Shown in pieces: positions 43,336-53,354 of a stretch of 64,000 nucleotides of DNA. The stretch's first letter is position 1, and each line of letters starts with the position of its first letter. This DNA is from Parerythrobacter lutipelagi (GTDB lineage: Bacteria; Pseudomonadota; Alphaproteobacteria; Sphingomonadales; Sphingomonadaceae), in contig NZ_SKCJ01000001.1 in assembly GCF_005434975.1 (NCBI RefSeq), forward strand, positions 1,188,001-1,252,000. The letters are read 5' to 3'. The notes beneath the pieces are model-generated. The model was not told where the DNA came from. It was given only the letters and a program-made list of their open reading frames with translations, and did no database searches. The position numbers were made by a program, and so were the translations under genes.

Positions 43336-45087
43336 ATGACCACTGTGACCCCCTATTCGCCGCCAACCCAAGACCAGCTCCTCGCCATCCGCGTCAATGC
43401 GGGGATCGAGGAATTGGCGCAAAGCGAACGCTTCGCCGCAGCCGAAGCCGATATGGTCGAGGCCATCGTCGACGGGGTCGGCCAATTCGCTGCGGGCGAG
43501 TTCGCCCCGCTCAATCGCGTTGGGGATCTTGCTGGCGCGGTGCTGGAAAATGGCGTGGTTCGCCTGCCCGAGGGCTTTTCCGAAGCCTATGAGAGCTATG
43601 TCGAGCAAGGCTGGAACGCCATTGCTTCTCCGGCCGAATTCGGCGGTCAGGGCCTGCCCTTCATTCTCGCCTGCAACGTGCTGGAGAACCTCGGCACGGC
43701 CAACATGGCGTTCAACCTGCTGCCGATGCTGTCGGTCGGCGCGATCGAAGCGCTGGAGCATCACGGCAGCGAGACCTTGCAGCAGAAATACCTGCCCAAG
43801 CTGGTCAGCGGCGAATGGTCGGGCACGATGAACCTGACTGAGCCGCAGGCTGGCAGCGATGTTGGCGCCCTACGCTCCACCGCTGAACCAGTGATAGACG
43901 GCGAGCACGCGGGAAAATACCGCATCAAGGGGCAGAAGATCTACATCACCTGGGGCGAGCACGAACTGGCGAAGAACATCATCCACCTGGTGCTTGCACG
44001 GCTGCCCGACGCCCCGGCGGGAAGCGCCGGCATCTCGCTGTTCGCGGTTCCCAAGTACCATGTGAACGATGACGGATCGCTCGGACCGCGCAACGACCTT
44101 CGCTGTGTCAGCCTCGAGCACAAGCTGGGCATCAACGCGTCGCCGACCTGCGTCATGTCTTACGGCGACAATGACGAGTGCATGGGCGAACTGGTCGGGA
44201 CAGAGAATCGCGGACTGATGGCCATGTTCACCATGATGAATAATGCACGGATCAATGTCGGCAACCAGGGGGTCCAGATCGGCGAGCGGGCCACGCAGCA
44301 AGCGATCCATTACGCGGCCGATCGGGTGCAATCCGCCCGTGCCGGATCGCCTGACCGCACGCCTGTCGCCATTATCGAGCACCCCGACGTGCGCCGTATG
44401 ATTCTGCGGATGAAATCGCTGACCGAGGGGATGCGGGCGCTGCTCTACTACACGGCAGGGCTGGTCGATCGCGGGACGCTGGGGGACGAGGCAGCAAAGA
44501 AGCGCGGCGATGTGCTGGTCCCGATGATCAAGGCGTGGGGCACGGACACCGGGATCGAAGTCGCAAGTCTTGGCGTGCAGATCCACGGCGGGATGGGCTT
44601 CGTCGAGGAAACCGGCGCGGCTCAGCATTACCGCGATGCGCGGATCGCGCCGATCTATGAAGGCACAAACGGAATTCAGGCCGCAGACCTCGTGACCCGC
44701 AAGCTGGGCTACGAGAACGGCGCGGTCTACGCCGGGCTGATGCAGGCCATCATCCGCGATTGTGCTGAAGAGCCCGCCTTGGCAGCTCTCGCGCAGGACT
44801 GCGTGGCAGTTGCCGAATGGATGCGCGACGATGCATCGCTCGATGACCGGCTGGCTGGCAGCGTACCGTTCTGCACGATGTCATCGGTTGCGGTGGCGGG
44901 GTGGCAATTGTTGTTGCAGGCCCGCGCAGTCGAAGGCGGTGCCGCCCCCTCGCTGGCGAAAACAAAGCCCGTCACGGCGCGATACTTCCTCGATCATATC
45001 GTGCCCGAAGCAGCGGGCCAGAAGGCCGCAGCCGTGGCAGGCGCAGAGCTGCTCTATGCACTGACCGCCGAGCAGCTTGCCGGATAG
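43336..45087 (+). CDS. acyl-CoA dehydrogenase, C-terminal-domain type
   Basis: 583 residues, longer than classical members because of an added C-terminal domain. NLTEPQAGSDVGALRS binds FAD, GGMGFVEETGAAQHYRDARIAPIYEGTNGIQA contains the catalytic Glu, and the final 120 residues are the extra helical domain. It oxidises acyl-CoA at the alpha-beta position. Members near DmdC and fatty-acid degradation genes differ in substrate, so the chain length is unknown. Confidence 0.92.
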   Translation: MTTVTPYSPPTQDQLLAIRVNAGIEELAQSERFAAAEADMVEAIVDGVGQFAAGEFAPLNRVGDLAGAVLENGVVRLPEGFSEAYESYVEQGWNAIASPAEFGGQGLPFILACNVLENLGTANMAFNLLPMLSVGAIEALEHHGSETLQQKYLPKLVSGEWSGTMNLTEPQAGSDVGALRSTAEPVIDGEHAGKYRIKGQKIYITWGEHELAKNIIHLVLARLPDAPAGSAGISLFAVPKYHVNDDGSLGPRNDLRCVSLEHKLGINASPTCVMSYGDNDECMGELVGTENRGLMAMFTMMNNARINVGNQGVQIGERATQQAIHYAADRVQSARAGSPDRTPVAIIEHPDVRRMILRMKSLTEGMRALLYYTAGLVDRGTLGDEAAKKRGDVLVPMIKAWGTDTGIEVASLGVQIHGGMGFVEETGAAQHYRDARIAPIYEGTNGIQAADLVTRKLGYENGAVYAGLMQAIIRDCAEEPALAALAQDCVAVAEWMRDDASLDDRLAGSVPFCTMSSVAVAGWQLLLQARAVEGGAAPSLAKTKPVTARYFLDHIVPEAAGQKAAAVAGAELLYALTAEQLAG

Positions 45088-45088
45088 A

Positions 45089-45868
45089 ATGATGGTGGTG
45101 GGCGAGACGACCGACTGGATGGCGTCGCCCGCCTACGTCTGGAATGGCGAAAAGGTCCGTTCGCTGCCGGATATCATCGCACCGCCTTTCGCCCTGCTAC
45201 GCGGCATTGATGCGCAAAAGACCCGCGTGTTGGAGAATAGCGCGCGTCACGCTCAGGGCATCCCGGCGCACGACATGCTGCTGTGGGGCAGCCGCGGGAT
45301 GGGCAAATCCGCCTTGATCCGCGCTGCGGTCGCGGAGCTTGCTGGAGACGGGCTCGCTGAAGGCGGGCTCGCTCTGGTCCAGCTGTCGGCCAGAGACCTG
45401 TCGAGCTTGCCTTCGCTGTTTGAAAGGCTGGGCCCGGTTGACCGGCAATTCCTCCTGTTCGTCGATGATCTGGGATTTGCCCCGCATGATCTGGACGGGC
45501 CACGGCGATTGCGGAGCTTGCTGGAAGGCGGGGTCGAGGCGCGGCCTGCGAACGCTCGGCTGGCAGTCACCACGAACCATCGGGCCATCGTCCCGCGTGA
45601 AATCGACACGGGCCGATCACACCGGCATGAGCGCGACGCCAGTGATGACGAACTCGCGCTGTCGGACCGGTTCGGCCTGGTGGTCGGGTTTCATGCTTGC
45701 GACCAGGCGACGTATCTTGAAATCGTCACATCGTACGCTTTGCATTTTGACCTGGCCGTAGACAATGACGCCGCGCTGCTCTGGGCGAAGCAGCGCGGCG
45801 CGCGATCAGGTCGCGTCGCTTGGCAATATATCGTCGAATGCGCCGGCCGCGCCGGGCGTCCGCTCTAG
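45089..45868 (+). CDS. AAA-type ATPase (DUF815)
   Basis: 259 residues. WGSRGMGKSALIRA is the Walker A loop, LLFVDDLGF Walker B, and NHRAIVPREIDTG with DRFGLVVGFHACDQATY follow the DUF815 pattern. The family is a cytoplasmic, single-domain ATPase of unknown target. ATG at 45089, two bases after the acyl-CoA dehydrogenase stop, is used; an in-frame TTG lies 12 bases up. The stop TAG shares CTAG with the reverse stop of the next gene. Confidence 0.85.
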   Translation: MMVVGETTDWMASPAYVWNGEKVRSLPDIIAPPFALLRGIDAQKTRVLENSARHAQGIPAHDMLLWGSRGMGKSALIRAAVAELAGDGLAEGGLALVQLSARDLSSLPSLFERLGPVDRQFLLFVDDLGFAPHDLDGPRRLRSLLEGGVEARPANARLAVTTNHRAIVPREIDTGRSHRHERDASDDELALSDRFGLVVGFHACDQATYLEIVTSYALHFDLAVDNDAALLWAKQRGARSGRVAWQYIVECAGRAGRPL

Positions 45869-47331
45869 TTGACCGGCATGGGCATCGGGACTTCGCGGGC
45901 AAAATCTTCCCGGAAGGCCGCTGAAGGATCTCCGATCAGCTCGCGCTGTGGCGGGAGCGATCCGCTCTCGTACCGGACAACCGCTGGTGCAGGTTCGGCA
46001 CCCGGCGCTATGACCCGCCAGATAATCCCGCCGGTATCGTCGCTCACCAGCAGTGCCCCGTCTTGCGCCCACGCAACCCAGGTGGGCCGGCCGTGCGTCT
46101 TGCCGTCACCTGTCAGGAACCCGCTGAGGACCGGAACCGGCTTGGCCAGCGGATTGCCGCGCTCATCGAACGCGACAAAGACAACATCGTAACCGGAGGC
46201 TGGAATGCGATTCCACGATCCGTGCCGCGCGATAAACGCACCCTGCCCGAAACTTGCACCCATGCGGTGGCCACCCTTGGTGAAAGCAAGACCCAAGGCT
46301 GCAACATGGGGCCCCAAGGCATATTCGGGCTTGCGAGTGTAGCTGCTGACGTAAGTCGGGATCGGGCTGTCGACCCGGCGGTCGATGTTGCTTTTCCAGT
46401 AAAGCCACGGCCACCCGTAGTGCACACCGACCGGAACATTAGTCAGATAATCCGGTACAAGGTCGGAGCCGAGCATGTCGCGCTCATTGACCGTCGTCCA
46501 CAATTCGCCGTTCCACGGGTTCCAGTCGAGACCGTTCGGATTGCGCAGACCTGCGCCATAGATGCGGCTTGATCCGCTCGCGATGGTGTATTCGTGGATG
46601 GCGGCACGGCCTTCTTCGATTGCCATGCCCTTTTCACCGATGTTCGATGCCGAACCCACTGCGATGTAGATCGACTCACCATCGGGATCGAGCGCGATGT
46701 TGCGCATCCAGTGGTTTTCACCCGGCGGCAGATCCATCAGCTTCTTCGGTTCGGCCGCAATCTTGGTCGCGCCCAATTCGTAAGGAAACGACACCAGTGC
46801 ATCATGGTTGGCAACGTAGAGAGTGCCATCCGTCCAGGCGATGCCTGACGGGGACGCGAGATTGTCAGTCAGAACCGAACGCGATTCCGCAACCCCGTCT
46901 CCATCGGCATCGCGCAGCAGGACCAGTTGATCGGGCGATGCGCCGCCTGCACCCGCGCTCGACATCAATTTCTTCGCGATCCAGGCGGTCAACCCGCCGC
47001 CATCGGTTTCTGGTGCCCGGGTCAGCGTAACGAGGATATCGCCATTGGGCAGTGAATAGAGCACGCGCGGATGCTCCAGCCCGTCGGCAAATCTCTCGAC
47101 ACGCAGCCCCTTTGCCGCTTCGGGTTTTTCGCCATCCTTCCAGCCGATCGGTTCCGCGATGTTGATCGTCGGAATGGTTTCCGCCGATTCCTTCGAAAGG
47201 ACCGGCTTCGTCCCCGTTACATCGTCCACCGGCAGGTCGGCTTCGTCGCCCTGAAACAGCCACCAGGCAAGAAGGGAGAAAGCCAGAATGAAGACCAGCA
47301 GGGCGATGAGGAACTTGCGAAATTTGCTCAT
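45865..47331 (-). CDS. membrane-anchored sorbosone/PQQ-dependent sugar dehydrogenase-like protein
   Basis: 488 residues. One membrane helix lies near the N-terminus (RKFLIALLVFILAFSLLAWWLF), so the six-bladed propeller that follows faces the periplasm. LVLLRDADGDGVAE, GAGLRNPNGLDWNPW, NERDMLGSDLVPDYLT and GVHYGWPW are signatures of the sorbosone dehydrogenase group. Members bind PQQ and pass electrons to the respiratory chain. Whether this one is an enzyme or a structural propeller is unclear. The ATG at 47331 is used. Confidence 0.82.
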   Translation of the reverse strand: MSKFRKFLIALLVFILAFSLLAWWLFQGDEADLPVDDVTGTKPVLSKESAETIPTINIAEPIGWKDGEKPEAAKGLRVERFADGLEHPRVLYSLPNGDILVTLTRAPETDGGGLTAWIAKKLMSSAGAGGASPDQLVLLRDADGDGVAESRSVLTDNLASPSGIAWTDGTLYVANHDALVSFPYELGATKIAAEPKKLMDLPPGENHWMRNIALDPDGESIYIAVGSASNIGEKGMAIEEGRAAIHEYTIASGSSRIYGAGLRNPNGLDWNPWNGELWTTVNERDMLGSDLVPDYLTNVPVGVHYGWPWLYWKSNIDRRVDSPIPTYVSSYTRKPEYALGPHVAALGLAFTKGGHRMGASFGQGAFIARHGSWNRIPASGYDVVFVAFDERGNPLAKPVPVLSGFLTGDGKTHGRPTWVAWAQDGALLVSDDTGGIIWRVIAPGAEPAPAVVRYESGSLPPQRELIGDPSAAFREDFAREVPMPMPVN

Positions 47332-47383
47332 ATTCGATCGAATAGGCGCTGTGCGGGCTTGCGGCAATGGGATGCTGCCCTAG

Positions 47384-47887
47384 ATGAACCGGATGTATGA
47401 TTTTTCCGTCGATGAAGCCCTGCCCAAACCCGAGCGATACCGCCAGCTGATCGACGCCGCAGGCGCGCTGGTCGACGGAGAGCGCGATGGCGTGGCCAAT
47501 ATGGCCAATGTCGCGGCGCTTATGTGGGACTTCCTGCCGGACATCAATTGGGCAGGCTTTTACCGTGTCGACCCCGAGGGCGAAGGCCGGGAATTGGTCT
47601 TGGGGCCTTTTGCGGGCAAGCCTGCCTGCATCCGTATTCCTTTTGGTGTCGGCGTATGCGGGACCGCCGCTGCTACGGGCGAGACTCAATTGATCGAGGA
47701 TGTCGAAGCGTTTCCCGGACACATCGCGTGCGATGCAGCCAGCAAGTCGGAACTGGTCGTTCCGGTCCAGCGCGATGGCCGGCTGATCGCGGTGATAGAT
47801 ATCGACAGCCCTCACCTCGCGCGGTTCGATCGCGAAGATGCCGCCGGGATCGAAGCCCTGGCCGCCCGGATTTGCGCCGCGATCTAG
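47384..47887 (+). CDS. msrC: free methionine-(R)-sulfoxide reductase (GAF domain)
   Basis: 167 residues, a single GAF domain. Cys82, Cys92 and Cys116 stand at the positions of E. coli fRMsr Cys84, Cys94 and Cys118, with GVGVCGTAAATGETQ and HIACDAASKSELVVPV around them. It repairs free methionine R-sulfoxide with thioredoxin. The gene starts 52 bases from the divergent propeller protein. Confidence 0.9.
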   Translation: MNRMYDFSVDEALPKPERYRQLIDAAGALVDGERDGVANMANVAALMWDFLPDINWAGFYRVDPEGEGRELVLGPFAGKPACIRIPFGVGVCGTAAATGETQLIEDVEAFPGHIACDAASKSELVVPVQRDGRLIAVIDIDSPHLARFDREDAAGIEALAARICAAI

Positions 47888-48015
47888 CGCGGGCTCCGCA
47901 GCCAGTCGCCCCGAAACGGGACAATGGCTTGCAAGCAGAGCGACCTGCGCGAATCTTATGGTATATTTTCCCTTAACGCCCGCAATTCGTCGGGACCGCG
48001 TTAGGGGAAGATTCG

Positions 48016-48912
48016 ATGACAAGCCGCCAATTGCTCGCTGTGGGAACCGCCGGATTGGCGATGGCTTTGGCCTCGCCAGCTGCTGCGCAGCCGGAAATGA
48101 CCTATGAAGGCAGTGGCTATCAATACGCAGTGCCGGCGCCTGCCGTGCCTGCCGCGCCCCCTCGGGTCGTCTACCAACCGCAACCGGTGGTTCAGCCTAT
48201 CCCGGCGACATCGGATTCCTACGAGTACGAAACCGAATACCAGGGTGAAGCCGGTGCCGATTACAGTTACGAGGGCTCGCCTTACCCTGCGCAAGCGCAT
48301 GCCGCTCATGCGGATCATGGCTATGTCGCGCATCCGCAGCCGCAGTCATTCGATCGCGAAGCCTGGCTTGATCAGTGCCGCGCCAATATGCGTCAGGACC
48401 GTCGTGGCGGCAGCGGCGGCGTGACCGGCGGGGTTCTCGGCGCGGTGGCCGGCGGCGTGATTGGCAACCGGGTGGCGGACGGTGACCGGTTGGCGGGCAC
48501 GCTGATTGGTGCCGGCGTTGGCGGCCTGGCCGGTGCCGCCATCGGCTCGGCCATAGAATCGGGCAACCGCCGCTCGCAAGAGCGCGAATATTGCGAAGCG
48601 TATCTCGACCGCTATCTGGCAGGCGGATACGGACATCACGGTGCTTACCCCATGGGCCAGCATCACTATGGGCAGGCGTTCTATGGATATGCCTACCAGC
48701 CGGTTCCAGTGATGTATGTCCAGGTGATGGTCCCTGTTCAGCGCCGCGCTGTCGTCCGCGAATATGTCGAGTACATCAACGAGCCGGTTACAATCGTGGA
48801 AGAGGTCAAGGTCGAGGAAGTCGTGCGGCATCGCGTGATCGAGCCGGCGCCGACCAAGACCATTCCGATCAAGCGAGCGCCGCAGCGCACGAAATACGTC
48901 AAGGACGACTAA
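48016..48912 (+). CDS. glycine-zipper 2TM-domain envelope protein
   Basis: 298 residues. A signal peptide ends in SPAAAQ; a Tyr/Pro/Gln-rich region runs to about 110; two small glycine-zipper helices lie at about 137-180 (VTGGVLGAVAGGVIGNRV, LIGAGVGGLAGAAIGSAI); the C-terminal part is His/Tyr-rich, then VEEVKVEEVVRHRVIE and a basic tail. Glycine-zipper proteins of this kind sit in the outer membrane or periplasm. Function is unknown. A strong terminator follows. Confidence 0.8.
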   Translation: MTSRQLLAVGTAGLAMALASPAAAQPEMTYEGSGYQYAVPAPAVPAAPPRVVYQPQPVVQPIPATSDSYEYETEYQGEAGADYSYEGSPYPAQAHAAHADHGYVAHPQPQSFDREAWLDQCRANMRQDRRGGSGGVTGGVLGAVAGGVIGNRVADGDRLAGTLIGAGVGGLAGAAIGSAIESGNRRSQEREYCEAYLDRYLAGGYGHHGAYPMGQHHYGQAFYGYAYQPVPVMYVQVMVPVQRRAVVREYVEYINEPVTIVEEVKVEEVVRHRVIEPAPTKTIPIKRAPQRTKYVKDD

Positions 48913-48944
48913 GCAGCACGATTTGCTCTGCTTTGCGAAAAAGT

Positions 48945-48981
48945 TGCGCCGCGCAATTCCCGCGCGGCGCATTCTTTTTTT
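48945..48981. terminator. bidirectional intrinsic terminator between the glycine-zipper gene and parB
   Basis: TGCGCCGCGC (48945-48954) and GCGCGGCGCA (48962-48971) form a perfect 10-bp stem with a 7-base loop; a T7 run follows at 48975-48981 and an A5 run precedes it at 48938-48942. It can stop transcription from both convergent genes. Confidence 0.9.
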
Positions 48982-49018
48982 CGGCTCGATTTCAATGTTT
49001 TGCTAGAACTTCAAGGCG

Positions 49019-49984
49019 TCAGATATCGCCGCCGGTGAGCCGCTGGCAGATCAGATCGAGCTGATCGAGCGTGCGATAGCGGATCGTAACCGCGCCTGTG
49101 CGCGGATCCGCATCGGACTTTATCTTGACCGACAGGCCAAGGAACTCTTCGAGATGGGCCTGCACCGCCGCGATATCGGCATCCTTCGCCGGATCGCGCG
49201 ACACCCGCGGCATGCGGCGCGTCGTCTCGCCGGAAGGGCTCCTCACCATCTTTTCGATTTCGCGCACTGAGAGTTTTTTGGCGACCGCCGCCTTTGCCAG
49301 GGCTATGGCATCCTCTTGTCCGATCAGCGCGCGCGCATGGCCCATGCTCAGCGCGCCTTGCGCCACCATGTCGAGCACTTCTTCCGGCAAGTTCAACAAT
49401 CGCTGCAGGTTGGCGACATGGCTACGCGACTTGTCGACAAGCTTGGCAATCTCTGCCTGTGTCATGCCCTCATTGTCCGCAAGGCGTTGATAAGCCTGGG
49501 CTTCTTCTACCGGATTGAGGTCTTCGCGCTGGATATTCTCGATCAGGGCCAGAGCCATGACCTCGCGCTCGTCCAGTTCGCGTACGAGTGCGGGGATCTC
49601 GTGCAGCCGCGCTTTTTGTGCGGCGCGCCAGCGACGTTCACCGGCGACCAGTTGATAGCGCCCGCCAGCCAGCGGCCGCACGATGATCGGCTGGATGACC
49701 CCGCGAGAGGCAATCGATTCGGCCAGCTCGGACAATGCCTCGTCGTCGAAATAGCGCCTGGGTTGGCCTGGAAGCGGCTCGATTGCCGAGACCGGCAGGG
49801 AGGCCAACCCGCTATCGGATGCCGGACCTGCGCCAGATGTGCCGCCGCCACCGCCGGTCACCAGCGGTTCTTCACGTCGGGTCTCTCCCATGAGGGCACC
49901 GAGACCCCTGCCCAGCTTTTTGCGCTTTTCAGCCGGGTTGCGCGGCGGCACGGAAAGACGAATCGGATCTGTCGGGTTGCTCAC
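49019..49984 (-). CDS. parB: chromosome partitioning protein ParB
   Basis: 321 residues. LPGQPRRYFDDEALSELAESIASRGVIQPI begins the CTPase-type ParB domain, GERRWRAAQ is the conserved box, and MTQAEIAKLVDKSRSHVANLQRLL the helix-turn-helix that reads parS. The N-terminal Gly-rich linker (LVTGGGGGTSGAG) is typical of sphingomonads. Its likely targets are the parS-like palindromes 1.8-4.4 kb upstream. Four bases overlap with the parA stop. Confidence 0.95.
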   Translation of the reverse strand: MSNPTDPIRLSVPPRNPAEKRKKLGRGLGALMGETRREEPLVTGGGGGTSGAGPASDSGLASLPVSAIEPLPGQPRRYFDDEALSELAESIASRGVIQPIIVRPLAGGRYQLVAGERRWRAAQKARLHEIPALVRELDEREVMALALIENIQREDLNPVEEAQAYQRLADNEGMTQAEIAKLVDKSRSHVANLQRLLNLPEEVLDMVAQGALSMGHARALIGQEDAIALAKAAVAKKLSVREIEKMVRSPSGETTRRMPRVSRDPAKDADIAAVQAHLEEFLGLSVKIKSDADPRTGAVTIRYRTLDQLDLICQRLTGGDI

Positions 49985-50757
49985 GCAGCTTTCCTCCGTT
50001 CAGGCAGGCGTCCGATCAGTTCTCGGGCAAGCGCTATGTAGGCGCGGCTACCTGTGCAGTTATGGTCGTAGATCAGAGCGGGCAATCCATGGCTCGGAGC
50101 CTCGGACAGGCGCACATTGCGCGGAATGACTGCATCGAAGACCAGATTGCCAAGGCAGTCGCGCACGTCGTCGGCAACTTGATCGGTCAGACGATTGCGG
50201 CGATCAAACATGGTCAGGACAATCCCGACAATCCCCAGATCGGGATTGAACCGCTGTTGCACCTGCTCAACCGTCTGGAGAAGTTGACTGAGGCCCTCGA
50301 GAGCGAAAAATTCACATTGTAGCGGCACGAGCAAGGTGTCAGCGGCGCCAAGAGCGTTCAGGGTCAACAACCCAAGCGATGGCGGGCAGTCGATAAAGCA
50401 AATGTCGTGTGCATGGTGGTTGCCCAACGCCGCGCGGAGACGATCGGTACGATCCTCGACGGTGACGAGCTCCACTTCTGCGCCGCTCAGATCGACCGTG
50501 GCCGGCACCAGATCGAGACCGGGAATACCTGTCGGGTGGATGCACTCCGCAAGAGGACGCTCTTCGACCAGGACATCGTAGGTCGAGCTTTCACGATCAG
50601 CCGAACCAACCCCCAATCCGGTCGACGCATTGCCTTGCGGATCAAGGTCCACCAACAAGGTTTTCCATCCGGTCGCGGCCATTGCGGTTGCAATATTGAT
50701 TGCGGTCGTCGTCTTCCCGACACCGCCTTTCTGGTTCGCGATCGCAATGGTGATCAT
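49981..50757 (-). CDS. parA: chromosome partitioning ATPase ParA
   Basis: 258 residues of the Soj type. IANQKGGVGKTTTAINIA is the deviant Walker A loop, VDLDPQGNASTGLG and FIDCPPSLGLLTLNAL the further ATPase motifs. With ParB it moves the replicated origins to the cell poles. No N-terminal helix-turn-helix is present, so it should not bind as a repressor. Overlaps rsmG and parB by four bases each. Confidence 0.95.
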   Translation of the reverse strand: MITIAIANQKGGVGKTTTAINIATAMAATGWKTLLVDLDPQGNASTGLGVGSADRESSTYDVLVEERPLAECIHPTGIPGLDLVPATVDLSGAEVELVTVEDRTDRLRAALGNHHAHDICFIDCPPSLGLLTLNALGAADTLLVPLQCEFFALEGLSQLLQTVEQVQQRFNPDLGIVGIVLTMFDRRNRLTDQVADDVRDCLGNLVFDAVIPRNVRLSEAPSHGLPALIYDHNCTGSRAYIALARELIGRLPERRKAA

Positions 50758-51416
50758 TTTATCCCTCCGTCGAGCCGCCCGAGTGCCGTGCGGGTCAAGG
50801 TTCCTACCACGATTCCCGCCTCAGAATCGGTTGCCGACTGTTCCACGTGAAACAGTTGTTTCAACCGCTTTGGCAACTCTTCCACTTCCTGCGCCGCCGA
50901 ACGCCCTTTCGGCAACAGCCACAAAGTGCTGGTTGTGGAGAACCTTGCGGACAAATCGAGGATACGCCGGAGCGGAGCGAATGCGCGCGCGCTGATTGTC
51001 CCGGCCTTGAACGGTTCGACCGATTCGAGCTTCTTCCCTTCGATCCGGCAGTTCCCGAGACCAAGCGCATCGGCCGTTTGCCTGAGCCATTCGAAGCGCT
51101 TGCGGCGGGACTCAACGAGAACCATCGGCATCTCCGGCCGCATCGCTGCGATAACCAACCCTGGCAGGCCGGGGCCCGACCCCAGGTCGAGCCACGGAGC
51201 CGGCGCCGTTTCACGTGAAACATGCTCCAGCAACTGCGCGCTATCGGCAATATGCCGCTGCCAGAGGATCGCCTCGCTTGGCTTGGCAATAAGGTTCTGG
51301 CGTGCGTTCTCCAAAAGAAGGAGGGTGGCAAACCGGTCAAGCCGCGCGAGAGCATCGGCATCGCACAGCGATGCAACGTAGCTGCGCGCATCCGCTTCAG
51401 TGGAAATCGGCATCAC
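50754..51416 (-). CDS. rsmG: 16S rRNA (guanine527-N7)-methyltransferase
   Basis: 220 residues. [18 protein letters not shown] binds S-adenosylmethionine. It methylates G527 of 16S rRNA. Two parS-like sites lie inside the coding sequence: the residues LFHVEQ near the C-terminus and HVSRET near residue 65 are encoded by them. Four-base overlaps join it to mnmG and parA in the standard mnmG-rsmG-parA-parB order. Confidence 0.94.
   Translation of the reverse strand: MMPISTEADARSYVASLCDADALARLDRFATLLLLENARQNLIAKPSEAILWQRHIADSAQLLEHVSRETAPAPWLDLGSGPGLPGLVIAAMRPEMPMVLVESRRKRFEWLRQTADALGLGNCRIEGKKLESVEPFKAGTISARAFAPLRRILDLSARFSTTSTLWLLPKGRSAAQEVEELPKRLKQLFHVEQSATDSEAGIVVGTLTRTALGRLDGGIK
50839..50854. 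promoter_or_regulatory. parS-like site 1 (inside rsmG)
   Basis: TGTTCCACGTGAAACA. It keeps the CACGTG core and the flanking TGTT/AACA of the bacterial parS consensus TGTTTCACGTGAAACA, with one asymmetric base. The arms extend to 20 bp. Confidence 0.88.
51207..51222. promoter_or_regulatory. parS-like site 2 (inside rsmG)
   Basis: CGTTTCACGTGAAACA: 15 of 16 bases match the consensus TGTTTCACGTGAAACA, and GTTTCACGTGAAAC is a perfect palindrome. Confidence 0.9.
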
Positions 51417-53269
51417 GCGGCAAGCTGTTCGCGGCGGCGGGCGTGGACCAGAACGGCGGCAAGGGCTGCTGGTGTGATGCCCGCAACACGCCCGGCCGCA
51501 GACAGATCCTCTGGTATCGCTTTGCTCAGGCGCTCGACCATCTCGTTAGACAGGCCGGGTACCTCCGAATATGGGAAGTCCGCAGCCAGTTTCACGGCCG
51601 CACTCGCCCTCAAGTCTCGCAATTCGGTCTCCTGTCGCTCCAGATAGGGCGCATAAGCGGCATCTTCGGCCAGTTCGCTCGCGATATCGTGTTCCACGTG
51701 GAACGTTTCAGGCAGCCACTGGCGAAGCGCCGCCAGATCCACACCGCCAAAACGAAGCCACTCCGACAGAGGCCGCGATCCTCCGTCTCGCCGGACCGGC
51801 AGCCCTGCATCGGCCATGTCAGGTGCGGAAAGAGTGTTCGAAAGGTCGCCCTCCATCGTCTGACGAAGCGCCTCTCGCCGAGCGAACCATTTGGCGCGCG
51901 CCGGGCCGAGACACCCCGCTTGATCCGCAAGCGAAGTCAGACGCGTGGTGGCATTGTTGGCCCTTAGACGAAGTCGGTATTCGGCGCGCGAAGTCAGCAT
52001 ACGATAGGGCTCGCTCACCCCATGAAGTGTGAGATCGTCAATCATGACCGCAATGTAGGAATTCGCACGGTCGAGTGATGCAGGTTCGCGCTCGAGGACT
52101 GCCGCTCCGGCATGCATCCCGGCGACCAATCCCTGCGCGGCCGCTTCCTCATACCCTGTCGTGCCGTTGATCTGCCCTGCACAGTAAAGCCCCGGCATGG
52201 CGCGCAACTCCAGGCCGCGCGTGAGGGCCCGTGGGTCGATATGGTCATACTCGACCGCATAGCCCGGTACCTCCATATTCACGTCTTCGAGGCCTTCCAT
52301 GGATCGCAGCATCGCCAATTGGACGTCGGTGGGCAACGACGTGCTAATTCCGTTCGGATAGACCAGATGGGTCGAGAGACCCTCGGGCTCGAGGAACACC
52401 TGATGCCCCTCACGATCGCCAAACCGATGGATTTTGTCTTCGATCGAAGGGCAATAACGTGGGCCCTGCGCGTCGATGGCTCCGGAAAATAGCGGAGACC
52501 GGTCGAGATTGGCCCGAATGATATCATGGCTACGCGCATTGGTGCGCGTGATCGCGCAGAACACTTGCGGATTGCGGCGGCCATTTGTGACAGGCGACAT
52601 GGTCCAGCTTTCATCGTCCGATGGCTGTTCCTCCAGTCGCGCCCAGTCAATTGTCCGACCGTCAATGCGTGGCGGCGTTCCGGTCTTTAGCCGGGCCATC
52701 GGCAGGTTCGCATCACGGATCTGCGCGGCGAGTCGCTGGGCCGAATTTTCGCCGATCCGCCCACCCGTCAGACGTTCCTCGCCGCGGAACAGAGTCCCGC
52801 CAAGGAAGGTGCCCGTACACAGGATCACCGCCTGTGCGGCAAGCACATCACCACTCGCGAGCTTCAGACCGCAGATGCGCCCACCGGATCGCCGCAACTC
52901 GGCCGCTTCACCTTCGATGACAGTCAGCCTGCGCTCGGCGGCGACAATTCGCTGGACTTCGGCTTTGAACAGAGCCCGGTCGGCCTGGACACGGGGACCC
53001 CAGACAGCACTGCCCTTCGACCGGTTGAGCATCCGGTAGTGGATGGCACCGGCATCGGCAGCGCGGCCGATAACTCCATCAAAAGCGTCGACCTCGCGCA
53101 CCAGATGGCCCTTGCCCAGACCCCCGATCGCTGGATTGCAGCTCATCGCACCAACCGCTTGAGCTTCGAATGTGACCAGCCCGACACGCGCACCCATCCG
53201 CGCAGCCACACAGGCTGCCTCGACACCGGCGTGCCCACCGCCGACGACCAGGATGTCGAATTCTTGCAT
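51413..53269 (-). CDS. mnmG: tRNA uridine-5-carboxymethylaminomethyl modification enzyme MnmG
   Basis: 618 residues. [28 protein letters not shown] binds [21 protein letters not shown] and [19 protein letters not shown] are family signatures. With MnmE it modifies the wobble uridine of several tRNAs. A parS-like site within the frame encodes FHVEH near residue 522. The 100-bp gap to mnmE upstream holds two more such sites. Confidence 0.95.
   Translation of the reverse strand: MQEFDILVVGGGHAGVEAACVAARMGARVGLVTFEAQAVGAMSCNPAIGGLGKGHLVREVDAFDGVIGRAADAGAIHYRMLNRSKGSAVWGPRVQADRALFKAEVQRIVAAERRLTVIEGEAAELRRSGGRICGLKLASGDVLAAQAVILCTGTFLGGTLFRGEERLTGGRIGENSAQRLAAQIRDANLPMARLKTGTPPRIDGRTIDWARLEEQPSDDESWTMSPVTNGRRNPQVFCAITRTNARSHDIIRANLDRSPLFSGAIDAQGPRYCPSIEDKIHRFGDREGHQVFLEPEGLSTHLVYPNGISTSLPTDVQLAMLRSMEGLEDVNMEVPGYAVEYDHIDPRALTRGLELRAMPGLYCAGQINGTTGYEEAAAQGLVAGMHAGAAVLEREPASLDRANSYIAVMIDDLTLHGVSEPYRMLTSRAEYRLRLRANNATTRLTSLADQAGCLGPARAKWFARREALRQTMEGDLSNTLSAPDMADAGLPVRRDGGSRPLSEWLRFGGVDLAALRQWLPETFHVEHDIASELAEDAAYAPYLERQETELRDLRASAAVKLAADFPYSEVPGLSNEMVERLSKAIPEDLSAAGRVAGITPAALAAVLVHARRREQLAA
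51690..51705. promoter_or_regulatory. parS-like site 3 (inside mnmG)
   Basis: TGTTCCACGTGGAACG; the inner GTTCCACGTGGAAC is a perfect palindrome, differing from the end base of the consensus only. It encodes part of TFHVEH in mnmG. Confidence 0.87.
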
Positions 53270-53313
53270 GGAGGACCGATTAGCCGGGTGAATGAGTCAG
53301 GTCAAAGCAAACT

Positions 53314-53333
53314 GGTGTTCCACGTGGAACACC
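53314..53333. promoter_or_regulatory. parS-like site 4 (mnmE-mnmG gap)
   Basis: GGTGTTCCACGTGGAACACC, a perfect 20-bp palindrome that contains the 16-bp TGTTCCACGTGGAACA form of parS. It lies in non-coding DNA and is the best site in the window. Confidence 0.93.
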
Positions 53334-53354
53334 CATTCCTAATTGAGCCATCGA

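Noticed and set aside
47929-47970. TTGCAA with a downstream TATATT before the glycine-zipper gene
   Set aside because: Spacing of 27 bases is too long for a vegetative promoter.
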